NCBI GenBank assembly: GCA_013287475.1
Contig: JABDDT010000004.1
Span: 885-64,884 of the forward strand
Source of the DNA: Bacteroidota bacterium
Lineage (GTDB): Bacteria > Bacteroidota > Bacteroidia > Chitinophagales > Chitinophagaceae
Length of the DNA stretch: 64,000 nucleotides
Direction of reading: 5' to 3'
The translations under genes were made by a program, and so were the position numbers. Positions 61,499 through 64,000 of the stretch are shown here, one piece after another (the stretch's first letter is position 1; every line of letters starts with the position of its first letter). A model generated the notes under the pieces. That model saw only the letters and a list, made by a program, of their open reading frames with translations, was not told the origin of the DNA and ran no database searches.

Positions 61499-62566
61499 AT
61501 GAACAGGAAAATTTTTATTTTTCTTTTGGGCCTTATGATTGTTTTTTCCTATGCTTTTTCGCAGGCATATAAAGAACCAATTCCTTCCTCCATACCCAGT
61601 CATTATCAATTAGCCCAGATTGACAGGAAATACGGTATGTTCATCCATTTCGGGATTAATACTTTTTATGATATGGAATGGACCGATGGAACTAAACCTG
61701 CATCATCTTACAAGCCTGAAAAAATTGATGCAGACCAATGGGTAGGGACGGCTAAAATGGCCGGTATGAAATATGTCATTTTGGTATCCAAGCATGTGGA
61801 CGGCTTTTGTCTCTGGGATAGTAAATACACAGATTATGACGTAAGCAATTCGGGTAATAAAACGGATGTAGTAAAAGAAGTGGCTATGGCTTGCAAAAAA
61901 TATGGTGTCCGGATGGGTATTTATTATTCGCTTTGGGACAGGCATGAGAATGCTGATTTGAATGACCTTTCATTGGATAAAGCATATAATGAATACATTA
62001 TAAATCAGATAAAGGAATTGATTGGTATTACAAACAGATATACAAATATTGTTGAACTCTGGCTGGATGCCGGCTGGGAAAAAAAGCGGGAGCGGTGGCC
62101 AATTGCTGAAATATATAAAACAGTAAAAGTGTTGGCACCACAATGCCAGGTAGGAGTGAACTGGTCCATCGGAAGACCTGATAACCCCGATCCTGATTCA
62201 GCTTTTTTGTTGCCAACCATGCAAAAAGAAGGTTATCCGATCCGGTATTTTCCAAGCGATTTCAGAATGGGCGATCCTTATCTGCCCGCAGATCCTGATC
62301 CCAAATTGTTTTCTCATAATGGCAAACTCTATTATATGCCCTGGGAAACAACGGTATGCATCAGTCAGAAATGGTTTTATAACACAAAAGATAGCATTTA
62401 TAAAACACCTGAGGAACTTCTGATGATTTATAAAAAAGCAACGGCGCAGGATAATATTCTGATTTTGGATCTTCCGCCGGACAGGAGAGGGAAGCTAAGG
62501 GAGAAAGACAGGCAACTTGTATTTGCTTTAAGGAGATTAATTGCTGAGGATAATGACACGCATTAA
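61499..62566 (+). CDS. Exported alpha-L-fucosidase (GH29)
   Basis: A 355-residue GH29 enzyme with a signal peptide (about 1-21, FLLGLMIVFSYAFSQA). The catalytic barrel is complete: RKYGMFIHFGINTFYDMEWTDG, ADQWVGTAKMAGMKYVILVSKHVDGFCLWDS, VRMGIYYSLWDRHE, and the nucleophile Asp190 in VELWLDAGWEKKRE. It has no C-terminal carbohydrate-binding domain, so it is the short form. Start at ATG 61499; a longer frame from 61463 would place 12 residues before the signal. It removes terminal fucose from glycans and fits the esterase cluster upstream. Confidence 0.9.
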   Translation: MNRKIFIFLLGLMIVFSYAFSQAYKEPIPSSIPSHYQLAQIDRKYGMFIHFGINTFYDMEWTDGTKPASSYKPEKIDADQWVGTAKMAGMKYVILVSKHVDGFCLWDSKYTDYDVSNSGNKTDVVKEVAMACKKYGVRMGIYYSLWDRHENADLNDLSLDKAYNEYIINQIKELIGITNRYTNIVELWLDAGWEKKRERWPIAEIYKTVKVLAPQCQVGVNWSIGRPDNPDPDSAFLLPTMQKEGYPIRYFPSDFRMGDPYLPADPDPKLFSHNGKLYYMPWETTVCISQKWFYNTKDSIYKTPEELLMIYKKATAQDNILILDLPPDRRGKLREKDRQLVFALRRLIAEDNDTH

Positions 62567-62637
62567 TAATCCGAGTAGTTATTTATTTTGTCCTGACTTT
62601 TGTAATATGTATATCATCATTCACATAAAATTGTCAA

Positions 62638-63081
62638 GTGACTGACTTCAATTCAATCATCGAAAAAGCGAGTATAATCCTTCTTGTGGACTGGCCTGAC
62701 CGGAATGTTCCCCAATCACTGGTTCTATCGGGCTTAACAGTCTATTCATATTCACCTAATGGCTATTCACAAGTATTTATTGAAAAGGATCATCCCGGGA
62801 ACCAAGATGAGGATTCTAAATCTTTTTCTACAGCCCTAGTTGAAGTGAATAACCTTAATTTCCGGCCTGTAGATCATCCGCCAAATGCAGTTGACATAGT
62901 CACTATTTATCGTCCCGCAAAAGAACATGCTGAAATCATTGCGAAGCATGTTCTTCCTTTAGGAGCCAAAATCGTTTGGCTCCAGCCACCAGTTGAATCC
63001 ACCAAAACGGAACGGATAGCAAAAGAAAACGGATTAATATTTATTCAGGGAAGAGATATTCGTGAAATAATAATTCATTGA
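62638..63081 (+). CDS. CoA-binding domain protein
   Basis: A 147-residue cytoplasmic protein of the CoA_binding_2 (YccU-like) family, with a Rossmann fold. IILLVDWPDRNVPQSLVLSGL at about 13-33, AVDIVTIYRPAKEHAEIIAKHVLPLGAKIVWLQPPVE at about 83-119 and a C-terminal segment with the conserved RDIRE. The family binds CoA; its biological role is unknown. It starts with GTG. It is separated from the fucosidase by 71 bases and converges on the ribonuclease gene, with 21 bases between. Confidence 0.85.
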   Translation: MTDFNSIIEKASIILLVDWPDRNVPQSLVLSGLTVYSYSPNGYSQVFIEKDHPGNQDEDSKSFSTALVEVNNLNFRPVDHPPNAVDIVTIYRPAKEHAEIIAKHVLPLGAKIVWLQPPVESTKTERIAKENGLIFIQGRDIREIIIH

Positions 63082-63102
63082 TTCCACTACTCTCAACAAG
63101 GA

Positions 63103-64000
63103 TTATTTAATTCGCTTGAAGTCAATAAATCCGTGATTGATATCAGTATGAATTAATTGGACACGTGTTCGGTCTCCTACGTCCAATCCCTCGAAACCAC
63201 TGACTACTTTTCCTTCTACCGGAGGGTTAAAAACCCGAACCCAGGTTCCTTTGTCGGAAACACCCGTTACGATACCATCAAATTGCCTTCCAATACTTCC
63301 GCCCAATAAAAGTGCGGCTGTAGATTTTTCAACCCGGCGTTCAACCTTCCTGGCACCATCCTCCATATCTGTGCAATGGCCCGCCAGTTCTTCCAGTTCT
63401 ATATTTGTATAAGGTATTGGATTTTTATATAGTGCAGCTTTCAATAATCTTTGTGTGATCAAATCAGGATAGCGTCTGTTCGGAGCAGTAGAATGCGTAT
63501 AATCTTTAATAGCCAATCCGAAATGTCCAACACTTTTTTCACCAGGGTATTCCACAACATATTCTCCCGATCCCAGCAATTTAATTACACTGAGTGAAAT
63601 ATCGGGAAACTGATCAGGATCGGAGGATTTTACTGAGAGGAGAAACTGATCCAGTGCAGTTGAATCCGGCTGGGGAGGAAGTTGGAATTTCCATTCTGAT
63701 GCGAGTTGCACGATCCTGTCCCAGCGTTTGGGAACACGTACCACTCTTCTGATGGATGGAAAATTTCCAGAAGTAAGGAAGCGTGCGGTAACACTGTTTG
63801 CACAGATCATGAATTCCTGAATAATATCCTTTGCTTCATTCATCTTTTCTTCTTCAAGGCTGCTCACATTATCTCCTTGGAATACTGGCCGTGCTTCAAT
63901 TGTTTCCAGGTTGAGTGCGCCGTTACGATAACGTAAGGTTTTCAGTTTTTTTGCCGCTTCGTTCTGGAGTCTGAGATTTTGATCCAGTCCGGGAACTGCA
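63103..64000 (-). CDS. RNB-domain ribonuclease, 5'-truncated by window edge
   Basis: The last 299 codons of an RNase II/R-family exoribonuclease, open to the window end. The RNB domain is recognised by LRYRNGALNLETIEARPVF, and by AIKDYTHSTAPNRRYPDLITQRLL with the conserved APxRRYxD segment. The end is a helical segment plus an S1-like strand set (FDGIVTGVSDKGTWVRVFNPP, RTRVQLIHTDINHGFIDFKRIK). These enzymes degrade RNA from the 3' end. A GTG at 63867 is internal, not a start, since the matching frame continues upstream to 64000. Confidence 0.9.
   Translation of the reverse strand, partial: AVPGLDQNLRLQNEAAKKLKTLRYRNGALNLETIEARPVFQGDNVSSLEEEKMNEAKDIIQEFMICANSVTARFLTSGNFPSIRRVVRVPKRWDRIVQLASEWKFQLPPQPDSTALDQFLLSVKSSDPDQFPDISLSVIKLLGSGEYVVEYPGEKSVGHFGLAIKDYTHSTAPNRRYPDLITQRLLKAALYKNPIPYTNIELEELAGHCTDMEDGARKVERRVEKSTAALLLGGSIGRQFDGIVTGVSDKGTWVRVFNPPVEGKVVSGFEGLDVGDRTRVQLIHTDINHGFIDFKRIK

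Noticed and set aside
1-64000. Search for tRNA, rRNA, CRISPR repeats, transposases and phage genes
   Set aside because: None was seen by eye; no cloverleaf, regular repeat-spacer array or transposase motif is evident in this window.

Overview
The window looks like a chromosomal stretch of a Bacteroidota species, most likely near Chitinophagaceae. The signs are moderately AT-rich DNA, many small outer-membrane beta-barrel proteins, long FtsX/MacB-type permeases in the 800-residue Bacteroidota format, LytS/LytTR two-component pairs, a TonB-dependent receptor next to a DUF4249 lipoprotein, proteins with C-terminal secretion-type (T9SS-like) sorting domains, and -7 boxes of the TAnnTTTG type. I see no rRNA, tRNA, CRISPR array, phage module or insertion sequence. 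Gene content is mostly housekeeping and accessory metabolism. The first 55 bases are an exact reverse complement of bases 239-293, so the left end is probably a fold-back assembly or amplification chimera at a contig end.

Layout. 1-3.7 kb: a truncated nitronate monooxygenase, a short-chain dehydrogenase (SDR), a sigma-54 activator-type response regulator and an alpha/beta hydrolase. 3.8-7.3 kb: a divergent FtsX-type permease and a DoxX-like membrane protein. 7.3-17.6 kb: a lipid A-type acyltransferase, several small exported or beta-barrel proteins, a large exported protein, a second SDR and a DUF4287 protein. 17.8-24 kb: a GH144-like glucanase, gene remnants, a tiny membrane protein, a second FtsX permease and an AraC regulator. 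24-31.5 kb: dienelactone hydrolase, P-loop kinase, exported amidase, LuxR regulator, vanadium-haloperoxidase-like lipoprotein and an exported amidohydrolase. 32-35 kb: a deleted chrA remnant, a haem-binding protein and a LytS/LytTR pair. 35-42 kb: oxidoreductase, HD protein, then a second LytS/LytTR pair heading a gene run with a PQQ/cytochrome c quinoprotein and a LolA-like protein. 42-49.5 kb: a GH20-like protein, an exported beta-helix protein, and a TonB receptor with its DUF4249 partner. 50-58 kb: lytic transglycosylase, a three-gene ABC importer, a lipase-maturation-factor homologue and an 835-residue exported protein. 58.6-64 kb: DUF4386 protein, two esterases, a GH29 fucosidase, a CoA-binding protein and a truncated RNB-family ribonuclease.

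The most interesting signal is regulatory. Four sites in intergenic DNA resemble -24/-12 promoters of sigma-54. The best lies between the sigma-54 activator gene and the alpha/beta hydrolase, with a long palindrome just upstream of it. Two more precede the two FtsX permeases, 14-16 kb apart. Both permeases also carry the same 22-bp split block (CGAACA, 6 bases, GTATCGAAAA) at exactly the same distance (59 bases) from the -24 GG. The fourth precedes a 42-residue membrane peptide. This suggests a sigma-54 regulon in which cell-envelope permeases are switched on by enhancer-binding proteins.

A second theme is gene decay. The intergenic gaps hold recognisable stumps of an SDR, possibly a VOC/glyoxalase-type protein, and a chromate transporter with its middle deleted. 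All functions are read from motifs and architecture, without database searches.
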